The position numbers were made by a program, and so were the translations under genes. This document shows, in pieces, positions 1-7,369 of a DNA stretch of 60,272 bases (position 1 is the first letter of the stretch; each line of letters opens with the position of its first letter). This stretch comes from Candidatus Cloacimonadota bacterium. GTDB taxonomy: Bacteria; Cloacimonadota; Cloacimonadia; JGIOTU-2. Under the pieces are notes generated by a model. The model did not search any database and was not told where the DNA came from. It was given only the letters and a program-made list of their open reading frames with translations. Location: NCBI GenBank assembly GCA_034722995.1, contig JAYEOL010000026.1, forward strand, positions 1 through 60,272. The letters run 5' to 3'.

Positions 1-1010
1 GTTGAGAAACTTTTATCCCATTGAATACTTCCAGTAGAGTCCAACTTAACCAGCCACATTGCATGTGTCCCATCAGGAGAAAACGAGTGTGTCGTTCCAC
101 CAATGATATATCCACCATCAGAGGTCTTTTCCATACCCCCCTTATGCCTATCATTTCCCCAACCACCATAAGTATTTGTCCACGAGGTATCACCCTGTTC
201 ATTTACTCTTATAAGCCATAAGTCTTCATTTCCTGCACCAAAAGACCTTGTGGTTCCAACAATTAGATACCCACCATCAATTATCTGAACACCACTTGCA
301 CCATCACCTTGACTTCCTCCATAGGATTTTGTCCAGACTGTATCAAGTGTTCCAGCCTCAAGCCAGGCATATTTCAAATCATATACACTCCAATCACGGT
401 AACTTATATGGGGATTATTATTATCGTCTAAAGCCATGGAAACAAATTGGAATTCATCGCCGAGTAGACTATCAGCAACCTGATGATGCCAGCCTGATGC
501 ATCCTTGTAAGCATGTCTTAGATAGCAATCTCCATCATTAGTATAATATGTATATGCAATATGAGGATAGCCGTCTGTATCAAATGCTATAGAATTCCAT
601 TCACCCACATCTCCATTATAAGGTAAAGAATCTACCCCTTCCTGTTGCCATGTTGAACCATCCCACCAAGCATGCCAGAGCTGGGCACCGTACCAAAAGC
701 CTTTTTCAAAGGCAATGTGGGGATTCCCAGCGCCATCAAGGGCAATAGAAGTTACCCCATAAACACTTTCGGTGGTCTCAACGAATGCTATCTGCCATTC
801 TGAACCATCCCATTGGGCATATTTGAGTCGCCAGCCAATGGTACCATCCCTGTAACTAATATGGGGATTTCCTGTTCCATCTACAGCAATAGCACACTTC
901 TTACCAACTGTTCCTGTAGTATCCACAAATCCAGTCTCCCACTGTGCCCATGCCTTAATTGGCAAAATCACCAGTAAAGCAAAGACACTAACTAATAATA
1001 ACCTTTTCAT
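1..1010 (-). CDS. Secreted repeat protein, 3' end cut by window edge
   Basis: The reading frame starts at ATG 1010-1008 and stays open to the window edge, giving 336 residues without a stop. An AGGAGG-like site lies just upstream. The N-terminus (MKRLLLVSVFALLVIL..AWA) is a signal peptide. Residues about 25-225 hold four repeats with a core like DGxGNPHISY or DTDGYPHIAY, the spacing of a beta-propeller. From about residue 235 a second repeat type begins (DGGYIIGGTTHSF, DLWLIRVNEQGDTSW), as in large secreted FCB-group proteins. No enzymatic motif is visible. The missing C-terminus probably carries a FlgD-like sorting domain as in four other proteins of this window, but that is inference. Confidence 0.85.
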   Translation of the reverse strand, partial: MKRLLLVSVFALLVILPIKAWAQWETGFVDTTGTVGKKCAIAVDGTGNPHISYRDGTIGWRLKYAQWDGSEWQIAFVETTESVYGVTSIALDGAGNPHIAFEKGFWYGAQLWHAWWDGSTWQQEGVDSLPYNGDVGEWNSIAFDTDGYPHIAYTYYTNDGDCYLRHAYKDASGWHHQVADSLLGDEFQFVSMALDDNNNPHISYRDWSVYDLKYAWLEAGTLDTVWTKSYGGSQGDGASGVQIIDGGYLIVGTTRSFGAGNEDLWLIRVNEQGDTSWTNTYGGWGNDRHKGGMEKTSDGGYIIGGTTHSFSPDGTHAMWLVKLDSTGSIQWDKSFS

Positions 1011-1051
1011 GTCTTCCTCCTTTCTTTAAACCGCCTAGGGACAATTTCATA

Positions 1052-1123
1052 TAACGTTCCCGGGCTTTGCGAAGTGCGAAGGCATTTTGGCGAACCGAGT
1101 GAGCCGCGATGCCCGTGTTAGGC
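1052..1123. repeat. attC-like hairpin repeat, copy 1
   Basis: A 72 bp element runs from TAAC (1052-1055) to GTTAGGC (1117-1123). The ends pair (TAAC/GTTA), as do CCCGGGC (1059-1065) and GCCCGTG (1111-1117). The core (TTTGCGAAGTGC-GAAGG, then GA-CGA..GA-CCGC) is shared with the element at 37588-37663. TAAC...GTTRRRY end boxes with an imperfect hairpin resemble integron attC sites, but no integrase is in the window. Confidence 0.6.
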
Positions 1124-1194
1124 GATGCGGCGACATTTTGTTTACCGAACTTGCGGCTCACTTTCGTCCCATTTATCCTATACTTTGGAAACTA

Positions 1195-1659
1195 TTAATA
1201 AGCCACAAATCGTTCCACTTTGACTGTTTTGGCTTTAAGGAATTTATTATAGCCTACATATGCAGAACCTGTCTCACCTTTAAAAGGGAATGGTTCATTA
1301 GGCTTTACATTCTCTTCTTTCCCGTATTCACCACAATCGGCACCTACTTTGAATAATTTGTTACCGGCCGCATCATATACTCCAAAACTAATATCCCACG
1401 TGTAGTCCTTGAATGCCTTGGCACCCACCTTAGCAGGATGATAAATAGCCTTTCCTGTTATAACCAAATTATCTAATGCATCCTTCTCCATAGATGTTTT
1501 CTCCATCTTAACTTCCAGTACTTCAACTGTGGGTTTTGTGAGTGCCTTCTTCTCTACACCTTTTGCTCCTGGAAGCCCTACTTTTGGCACCCCTGCACAA
1601 CCGACCAATAATGCGATTGTGACCAGTGCCATCATCATTGTTGCAATTTTTCCTTTCAT
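1195..1659 (-). CDS. Small putative lipoprotein
   Basis: This 154-residue protein has an N-terminal signal peptide ending in a lipobox (ALLVGC, Cys about residue 21), so it should be lipid-anchored. The rest (KPTVEVLEVKMEKTS..LDNLVITGKAIYHP..KDYTWDISFGVYDAAGNKLFKVGADCGEYGKEE..PNEPFPFKGE) looks like one beta-sandwich of the kind seen in periplasmic lipoproteins. I do not recognise a named family. AAGGAG sits 6 nt upstream of the ATG. It stands alone between an attC-like hairpin downstream and a repeat-rich gap upstream, so its neighbours give no functional hint. Confidence 0.75.
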   Translation of the reverse strand: MKGKIATMMMALVTIALLVGCAGVPKVGLPGAKGVEKKALTKPTVEVLEVKMEKTSMEKDALDNLVITGKAIYHPAKVGAKAFKDYTWDISFGVYDAAGNKLFKVGADCGEYGKEENVKPNEPFPFKGETGSAYVGYNKFLKAKTVKVERFVAY

Positions 1660-1821
1660 TTTGTTCTCCTTCTTTCTTTTTGTAATTTGGGCTCTACAAA
1701 ATTCATATCTTATAGGATATAAGCAGAACCCATATTTTTATTGGTTAACATCTTATTGTCCTGATTTAATCTTCCTTTGGGAACTTGTCAGGACTACCTA
1801 TCAATGACATTAAAGTCCAAT

Positions 1822-1867
1822 TCCCGATGTCATCCCCGTCCCCGCGGACGCGGGGATGATCGGGGAG
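1822..1867. repeat. GC-rich hairpin
   Basis: Arms of about 16 bp pair with one bulge: TCCCGATGTCATCCCCG at the left and CGGGGATGATCGGGGA at the right. The loop contains the palindrome GTCCCCGCGGAC. It is strikingly GC-rich against its surroundings. It could be a terminator-like or REP-like element; there is no long T-run. Confidence 0.6.
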
Positions 1868-1949
1868 GGGTTACCTATCTTAGAAGTTAACATCTCAACC
1901 TATTCAACCTACTTATTTTAATTTTACAATCTATTTTGGAAGTTACTAT

Positions 1950-1993
1950 CTTTGCGAAAGTTTGATCCCCAATTTAATTGGGGATTCGCAAAG
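1950..1993 (+). repeat. Left inverted repeat flanking the HepT/MNT region
   Basis: The sequence starts CTTTGCGAAAGTTT, carries a CCCCAATTTAATTGGGG palindrome, and ends GGATTCGCAAAG. Reverse-complemented, 3220-3261 starts with the identical CTTTGCGAAAGTTT and ends GGATTCGCGAAG, so the two form inverted flanks about 1.27 kb apart. Confidence 0.6.
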
Positions 1994-2031
1994 TTTATGA
2001 GAACAAAAAAGGACGCAACTTCCATTACGAC

Positions 2032-2149
2032 CTAACCTGAGGTATCGCCAAACACCCGCCAAGCAAGACATAAGAAAGTGCGTCCCACAAGGGACGCAGC
2101 CTTCCTATTTACTCTGCTTGGCTTAAAAATTTGGCGAATTTCAGGTTAG
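2032..2149. repeat. 118 bp nested inverted repeat
   Basis: Four nested, mostly perfect arm pairs are visible: CTAACCTGA (2032-2040) with TCAGGTTAG (2141-2149); TCGCCAAA (2045-2052) with TTTGGCGA (2130-2137); GCCAAGCA (2058-2065) with TGCTTGGC (2115-2122); and GCGTCCC (2080-2086) with GGGACGC (2091-2097). The ACCTAAC...GTTAG ends again resemble attC boxes. It sits downstream of the HepT/MNT pair. Confidence 0.7.
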
Positions 2150-2203
2150 AACAAATAAAAATTCTGCGAAATTTAAATTCTTTATATTAGCTAAGTCATA
2201 GTT

Positions 2204-2398
2204 TTAACAACCTCCAGCAAAATTACATTCATTCATATATTTCATAATATTTTTCCCAAAAAACTTAAATGCAAAATAATTATTCTTATTTACTTTTGTC
2301 AAATTTTTTTCCCAAACATTAAGTTGCTCATAACGCTCGGCAGCTGCTACGCCACGACAGGTTTCTCCTTGCTTATCCTGTACTTTATTATAGGAATT
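2204..2398 (-). pseudogene. Possible gene fragment without a start
   Basis: An open frame of 64 codons ends at TAA 2204-2206 and reads plausibly as protein (..QDKQGETCRGVAAAERYEQL..FKFFGKNIMKYMNECNFAGGC). It has no usable start codon at its beginning, where it runs into an in-frame TGA at 2399-2401. It may be the 3' remnant of a decayed gene next to the toxin-antitoxin pair, or chance. I do not recognise a family. Confidence 0.25.
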
Positions 2399-2423
2399 TC
2401 AGGAACTTAGTCCAATAATTCTT

Positions 2424-2750
2424 TTATTTATTTTTTACTGAAAATAAAACTTTTCCCTTTCTATTGATATGTTCAATCAGAGCGGGATTATGAATATAAT
2501 GATAAATTGACAAATCAAAAATCCAGGGAAAAAGGAGATCATCCAGCAACAAATCAATTTTATTTAATTCCTGAAGATTTATTTTCTTACCTATTAATGT
2601 AAGATCAATATCAGAATTAGGTTTATAATTCCCTTTAGCTCTTGAACCATAAATAATCACTTTTTCAACACATTTACTTTTCTCAAATACAGAATTAATT
2701 TGGTTTATTATATTTTCCTTTAACCCAAAACGCATATTAAGCCTTATCAA
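2424..2750 (-). CDS. MNT-type nucleotidyltransferase, antitoxin of HepT/MNT pair
   Basis: This 108-residue minimal nucleotidyltransferase has the family motif GSRAKG (residues 35-40) followed by the metal-binding pair D47-I-D49. Members of the MntA family act as antitoxins of HEPN-domain HepT RNases, in studied cases by adding AMP units to the toxin. The start overlaps the end of the upstream HepT-like gene by 14 nt, the usual arrangement for this toxin-antitoxin class. MRFGLKEN at residue 6 is an alternative start. The pair sits between inverted repeats (1950-1993 and 3220-3261), consistent with recent transfer. Confidence 0.85.
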   Translation of the reverse strand: MIRLNMRFGLKENIINQINSVFEKSKCVEKVIIYGSRAKGNYKPNSDIDLTLIGKKINLQELNKIDLLLDDLLFPWIFDLSIYHYIHNPALIEHINRKGKVLFSVKNK

Positions 2751-3171
2751 AAATTGTTTGTTCTGAATTTCTTTGATGTTGCTTTATTTTATCCTTTAAT
2801 TCAACAAAAAGAGAAAAATATTTATCAACAATTGAATTACATATCTCATTAGCAATTTCTTCATTGTAAGTATGTGAAGTTCTATTTCTACTTTTTAGCA
2901 TATCTATCCAGGTTTCAGCATCTGTAATTATTCCAACTTTAAAAGCTTCTCTAAAAGTATCTCGTGAACCAATTATATCTGTAATTCCCTGGTATTCTAA
3001 AAAATCCTTTATTGTATTCCATGCGAGTTCATAAGTATATTCAAAAGATTTTATCAGTCCTTGTTTTTCAAGTTCAGAGAGTTTACCTTTATCAATAAAT
3101 TTATTAAGCTGAAATAGTGCCTTTTGATAATTTGAAAATCGTTGTTCCCATCTAATATCTTTAAATTCCAT
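2737..3171 (-). CDS. HepT-like (HI0074 family) HEPN toxin
   Basis: A 144-residue all-helical protein of the 'nucleotidyltransferase substrate binding' HI0074 family. The HEPN RNase motif is intact: R95-x4-H100-x-Y102 (RNRTSHTY). Upstream, residues 36-75 (KQGLIKSFEYTYELAWNTI..FLEYQGI) match the family helix pair. Together with the overlapping downstream MNT gene it forms a two-gene toxin-antitoxin module with the toxin first. No strong Shine-Dalgarno sequence is seen before the ATG. Whether this copy is active cannot be told from sequence. Confidence 0.85.
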   Translation of the reverse strand: MEFKDIRWEQRFSNYQKALFQLNKFIDKGKLSELEKQGLIKSFEYTYELAWNTIKDFLEYQGITDIIGSRDTFREAFKVGIITDAETWIDMLKSRNRTSHTYNEEIANEICNSIVDKYFSLFVELKDKIKQHQRNSEQTIFDKA

Positions 3172-3219
3172 AATTTTACATCTTATTCAAATAATTTTTT
3201 CTTTGTCAAATTTATTTAA

Positions 3220-3261
3220 CTTCGCGAATCCTATATTAAATCGGGGGAAACTTTCGCAAAG
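3220..3261 (-). repeat. Right inverted repeat flanking the HepT/MNT region
   Basis: Reverse-complement partner of 1950-1993: on the minus strand it reads CTTTGCGAAAGTTT, a diverged CCCCCGAT-TTAAT centre, then GGATTCGCGAAG. Its left edge lies 48 bp upstream of the HepT start. Confidence 0.6.
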
Positions 3262-3267
3262 ATTTCA

Positions 3268-5034
3268 TCATCTCAAAATAATCATCCTCTTTACTATAGT
3301 CTTATCTTCAGTAGATAATTTATAGAAATATATTCCATTAGATAGTTCTTTTCCATTCTCATCTCTTCCATCCCAGACAACTTTTATAAGTTCAGAGTTC
3401 GGAATTCGGAATTCGAAATTCTTAACTAACTGACCTTTTATGTTATAAATCTTTATCTGTGCCGATCTGTGTAAATCTGTGGCTGAAAAAGAGATTGTGG
3501 TAGATGTGCTGAAGGGATTGGGATAATTTTGCTTAAGTAAAATCGGATGCGAATCTGTTATCTCATCATTAACACCTACACAAGGTATAGTAACCTCCAC
3601 TAAATTAGATGGGTCTGATTCACCATCCTCATAAACTGCGGTCACATAATAATTATAGGTTCCATTCTCAAGTCCAATATCATTAAATTCTGTTGCCGGA
3701 ATATATACTACTGCGATTAAATAATCGTTTCTATAAACTTTATACATAAGTAAATCACTGGTAGGAATAGGTTCAGGTGGCTCCCAACTCAGTAATACAT
3801 CGTTACCACTAACATCTGCTTGTAAATTTTGTGGTGAGGGAAAAGGAATTCTAACACTACCATTTACAACATCAGTTAAATAATTAATATTATTCACATC
3901 ACATTGGGTAAATATGAGTGAAGTTGAATCACCACAAATACCAATAACTGTAAATCCAAGATATGCGACTATTCCGCTGCCGGTAAACAAATCCTCATTG
4001 GCAATAAACACAAGCTCAACTACTCCATCAACACTTGTGTCCACATTCAAATCGTAATTCTCACTTTCTAATATTCCACCCATTAAAGTAGCATCTGGCG
4101 AACCTATTACATTGTCGTTAAATTCAATAATTATGTTCATTTCGCTTAAATTTATCAGGCTGGAAACTGTTAAAGGAATAGAAATATCTGTATCAGGTGA
4201 AGTAAGGGTATCTGGTAGAATAGCTGATGGATTTCCCCAGATATCAACACTTCCGTTTGTTACATCATCCAAAAAACTGACTTCATTTACATCAAATTGA
4301 GTAAAAGTTAAAGGAGTAGAATCATCACTGCTACCTACAACATAAAACTCAAGATATGCAACTACTCCACTGCCAGTAAACCAATCTGCATTTGCATTAA
4401 ATTGAAGTCCAATCACTCCATCAACACTTGTGTTTACTTCCAAATCATAATCCTCATTTTCTAATATGCCTCCTATTAATGTAGCGTCAGCAGAATCTAA
4501 TATACTTTCATTAAATTCTATAGTAATATTCATTGCAAAGAAATTAATTAATCCATTTACTGTTAAAGGAATAGAAATATCTGTAGCAGAATGTGCTGGA
4601 ATGTCTGGAATCATCGCTGATGGATTATCTCCTAATACAACACTAACCGTATTTGATGGGTCTGATTCTCCTTGGTCGTAAACAGCGGTTACATAATATA
4701 CATAAACTCCATTATCAAGGTCATTATCATTGAAATAAGTTGTCGGATGATAAACAACCGCAATTATATTATGATTCCTGTACAGATTGTATCTAATCAA
4801 ATCACGCTTAAGATCAACACCCTCAGGTGAGTCCCAGGTTAATGCTACATCATTTCCAGTAACTACTGCTTGTAAATTTTGGGGTGGATTTAATCTTAAA
4901 TCTCTGTCATCTGAGGAATTTCCTGAATTGCTGGCATTGGCAATACCAATCAAATTTGGTAATCCTTCTTGAGCAATTAAGAATGAAGGAATCAACAAAA
5001 TAAATATTAAACAACTGAATAAATATTTTTTCAT
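3268..5034 (-). CDS. Secreted Fn3 / cohesin-like protein with FlgD-like sorting tail
   Basis: A 588-residue secreted protein. Residues 1-21 are a signal peptide. A fibronectin type III domain follows at about 48-133 (PPQNLQAVV..VALTWDSPEG..YYVTAVYDQGESDPSN). Two copies of a cohesin-like domain lie at about 140-265 and 270-395 (ISIPLTVNGLINFFAMNI..EFNESILDSADATLIGGIL), then a second Fn3 domain at about 397-482. The C-terminal 90 residues are a FlgD-like sorting domain (NPFSTSTTISF..IKIYNIKGQLVK..VVWDGRDENG..GIYFYKL..KRMIILR). The paired cohesin repeats suggest a scaffold or binding role; no catalytic motif is seen. AGGAG precedes the ATG. DNA inside the tail carries repeats at 3397-3421 and 3455-3483. 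Confidence 0.85.
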   Translation of the reverse strand: MKKYLFSCLIFILLIPSFLIAQEGLPNLIGIANASNSGNSSDDRDLRLNPPQNLQAVVTGNDVALTWDSPEGVDLKRDLIRYNLYRNHNIIAVVYHPTTYFNDNDLDNGVYVYYVTAVYDQGESDPSNTVSVVLGDNPSAMIPDIPAHSATDISIPLTVNGLINFFAMNITIEFNESILDSADATLIGGILENEDYDLEVNTSVDGVIGLQFNANADWFTGSGVVAYLEFYVVGSSDDSTPLTFTQFDVNEVSFLDDVTNGSVDIWGNPSAILPDTLTSPDTDISIPLTVSSLINLSEMNIIIEFNDNVIGSPDATLMGGILESENYDLNVDTSVDGVVELVFIANEDLFTGSGIVAYLGFTVIGICGDSTSLIFTQCDVNNINYLTDVVNGSVRIPFPSPQNLQADVSGNDVLLSWEPPEPIPTSDLLMYKVYRNDYLIAVVYIPATEFNDIGLENGTYNYYVTAVYEDGESDPSNLVEVTIPCVGVNDEITDSHPILLKQNYPNPFSTSTTISFSATDLHRSAQIKIYNIKGQLVKNFEFRIPNSELIKVVWDGRDENGKELSNGIYFYKLSTEDKTIVKRMIILR

Positions 5035-5161
5035 GTCTTTCTCCTATTAAGTTATTTTATTTATAGTATAATTTCATAATATGCTGAAACTTGTCAACTT
5101 TTTTAAATTTAGAAACATAAACAAATTTATTCTGTTGATTGAGTGTCCAAATCTTTGTTAC

Positions 5162-5469
5162 TTATTACTGAGTGCATAAAACTGTTTGCATTTATTTCCA
5201 ATACATGATACTGAATAAAAACGGAGTGCTGAAACGAGTCCCGTCCCCGATCCAATCGGGGATTCGGGAGGAACTTTCAGTCCCGACAAATCGGGACGAA
5301 AAGTTCTCCCTCCCAATATATTGGAAGTGCTTGTTTTACAGAGTCGTCACGGACCAATCTGTGGCGAACACCCCAATTGCTCTTTTCAACAAAATTTTGC
5401 CATCGTCAGGGAGTGGTCCCTGACGGCTCCTTTTAATAAAGTAAACTATATTATGCGCCTAATAGTAAC
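5162..5469 (+). repeat. MITE-like element family 1, copy A (with insert)
   Basis: Begins TTATTACTGAGTGCATAA and ends TTATGCGCCTAATAGTAA, imperfect inverted termini. The inner left arm GGAGTGCTGAAACGAG is at 5223-5238, but the matching right arm is missing. In its place is about 80 bp containing the hairpin CGTCAGGGA..TCCCTGACG (near 5405-5426) followed by CTCCTTTT. The middle holds palindromes such as GTCCCGACAAATCGGGAC. It fills most of the 489 bp gap between the acyl-CoA synthetase and the Fn3 gene; the remainder (5035-5161) is AT-rich leader. Confidence 0.75.
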
Positions 5470-5523
5470 TAATTTTCAATGAGCTTTACAATCAATTCAT
5501 TATTAACAGTTTCAAAACAACTT

Positions 5524-7182
5524 TTAGGTAGATAAAGTGTATAAATACCTTTTCACCTTTTTGGTTGGTGTTTTTTCAAACTCTTCTGGCGACAGTTCAA
5601 TTTTTGTAATTGGGCAGTAAGGAGGTAATTGGTGATTTATAAATTTTCGGTTTTCCTCCATTCTCACTGTTAACTTTTTTTCGTTAATTCCTTTAGCATC
5701 TGCTAATTCTAAATCAGGATAAATCAATGCAATGAGTTTTTTATTCTTTTGAACCACGAGTGATTCCTGTATAAATGGTAAATTGTTAAGTTTTGCTTCT
5801 ATCTCTTCTGGATAGATATTTTGTCCTGAAGGTCCCAAAATCATACTCTTACATCTTCCTTTTATAAAAATAAAACCATCCTCATCAACTACTCCCAGGT
5901 CTCCTGTATGTAGCCATCCATCTTTATCAATTGCCTCATTCGTTGCTTCTTCATTTTTATAGTAACCTAACATCACATTTTCACCCCGAACTAAGATTTC
6001 TCCAACGATTTTTTGCTGGTCATCAGAATCAATTCTTACTTCTAATGTATCAACAATTTTACCTACGGAAGATGTTTTATGCTCATCCCAGGGAGTATAA
6101 CTTACCAGGGGACCACATTCTGTTAATCCATAACCTACAGTAACGGGGAAGCCTATCATTTTTAGAAATGTTTCTACTTTTTCATTTAGAGCAGCTCCAC
6201 CAATAACAATTTCCTTAAAATTTCCGCCAAAAGCTTCCACCAATTTATTACAGACCTTTTTATATATAAGATTTTTTAATAATGGAGCTTTGATTAATAT
6301 CTTCACTACACCTTTATCTAAAGCAGCCTTAATTTGTTTGTCATAAATTTTTTCAAGCACAAGTGGAACCGATAAAATCAAACGCGGACGGACTTGTTTA
6401 AACGCTTGTAATATTATTTTGGGAGAAGGTATTTTACCTAAAAAGGTAATGTGGCAACCTATACTAAAAGGGAATAAAAATTCAAAGGCACACCCAAAAG
6501 TATGAGCAATGGGCAAGAATGAAGCAATGGTGTCGCCGGGCTTCAAATCCATATGATTCTGAGCATATATTACATTCGCAATTAAACTATTGTGTGGCAG
6601 CATAACTCCTTTAGAAAAACCTGTTGTGCCTGAAGTATAAACAATTTCTGCAAGTTCATTATTACTAATTTCTGGAAAAGAAAGTTTCTCTGCAATAAGA
6701 GAGCCATCATACTTATCCAAAAAATTATCCTTTGATTTCTCAACTATTGGGACAAGACCCTTCTTTTTATAATAAAACAATTTAAAATCCTCAAGTGAAA
6801 AAATTGCTTCCAAATTCTGCATTTTGGTCTCATCAAGTTTTTCATAAATACTCTCTAAAGCAAAAAGCAAAACTGAATCTGAATGATTCACAATATGATG
6901 AACATCATCGGCATGAAAATCAGGCAATATTGGAACAATCACAGCTCCATAGGTAATAGTTGCTAGATATGTTACAGCCCAATTAACAGAATTTTTGCCT
7001 ATGAGAGCAATTTTATCTCCTTTTTTAATCTGAGCCTTTTCAAAAATGTAATGCAGCCAGATAATATTTTCAGCTACTTCTCCATAACTTAAACTTTTGC
7101 CATTAAAATCAGAAAGTGCAGGTGTATCCCAATTGTTTTTCATGCTTATTTCAAATTGTTTAACCAAATTTTCCTTTAACAT
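5524..7182 (-). CDS. AMP-forming acyl-CoA synthetase (long-chain fatty acid-CoA ligase family)
   Basis: A 552-residue ANL-superfamily enzyme that should activate a carboxylic acid, probably a fatty acid, to an acyl-adenylate and then an acyl-CoA. The adenylate-forming core is complete: YTSGTTGFSKG (182-192), YGLTECGP (351-358), GWLHTGD (422-428), the hinge KGRCKSMILG (441-450), and a C-terminal lysine region TPTKKVKRYL that should hold the catalytic Lys. Length fits the bacterial FadD-like group. It has no transmembrane segment. An AAGGAGG site lies 8 nt before the ATG and a plausible promoter at 7261-7289. It is transcribed alone, with a MITE-like element just downstream. Substrate chain length cannot be read from sequence. 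Confidence 0.92.
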   Translation of the reverse strand: MLKENLVKQFEISMKNNWDTPALSDFNGKSLSYGEVAENIIWLHYIFEKAQIKKGDKIALIGKNSVNWAVTYLATITYGAVIVPILPDFHADDVHHIVNHSDSVLLFALESIYEKLDETKMQNLEAIFSLEDFKLFYYKKKGLVPIVEKSKDNFLDKYDGSLIAEKLSFPEISNNELAEIVYTSGTTGFSKGVMLPHNSLIANVIYAQNHMDLKPGDTIASFLPIAHTFGCAFEFLFPFSIGCHITFLGKIPSPKIILQAFKQVRPRLILSVPLVLEKIYDKQIKAALDKGVVKILIKAPLLKNLIYKKVCNKLVEAFGGNFKEIVIGGAALNEKVETFLKMIGFPVTVGYGLTECGPLVSYTPWDEHKTSSVGKIVDTLEVRIDSDDQQKIVGEILVRGENVMLGYYKNEEATNEAIDKDGWLHTGDLGVVDEDGFIFIKGRCKSMILGPSGQNIYPEEIEAKLNNLPFIQESLVVQKNKKLIALIYPDLELADAKGINEKKLTVRMEENRKFINHQLPPYCPITKIELSPEEFEKTPTKKVKRYLYTLST

Positions 7183-7260
7183 AGAATTTTCCTCCTTGCA
7201 ACCTTTATTTTACCAATTTACAAATAAGAAAGTAATTGATAATATTTCTAATTATTCTTA

Positions 7261-7289
7261 ATAATGAAATAATCAATTCATATTGTCAA
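7261..7289 (-). promoter_or_regulatory. Putative sigma-70-type promoter for the acyl-CoA synthetase gene
   Basis: On the minus strand TTGACA (7289-7284), a 17 nt spacer and CATTAT (7266-7261) lie about 80 nt upstream of the start codon. The -35 box is perfect and the -10 box is weak. Confidence 0.4.
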
Positions 7290-7369
7290 TAAATTTGAAT
7301 CTAATCTTTTATAATGTAACCGTTTTTTACTTCCACATATCTGTATGTATTCGTAGTTTCAAAGCAGAT

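Noticed and set aside
2331-2360. TAACGCTCGGCAGC as another attC-like element
   Set aside because: No matching GTTA partner arm was found, and the stretch reads better as part of a coding fragment (AAERYEQL).
5400-5436. Rho-independent terminator on the plus strand (CGTCAGGGA..TCCCTGACGG..CCTTTT)
   Set aside because: No plus-strand gene ends nearby, and the hairpin is part of an insert in MITE-like copy A.
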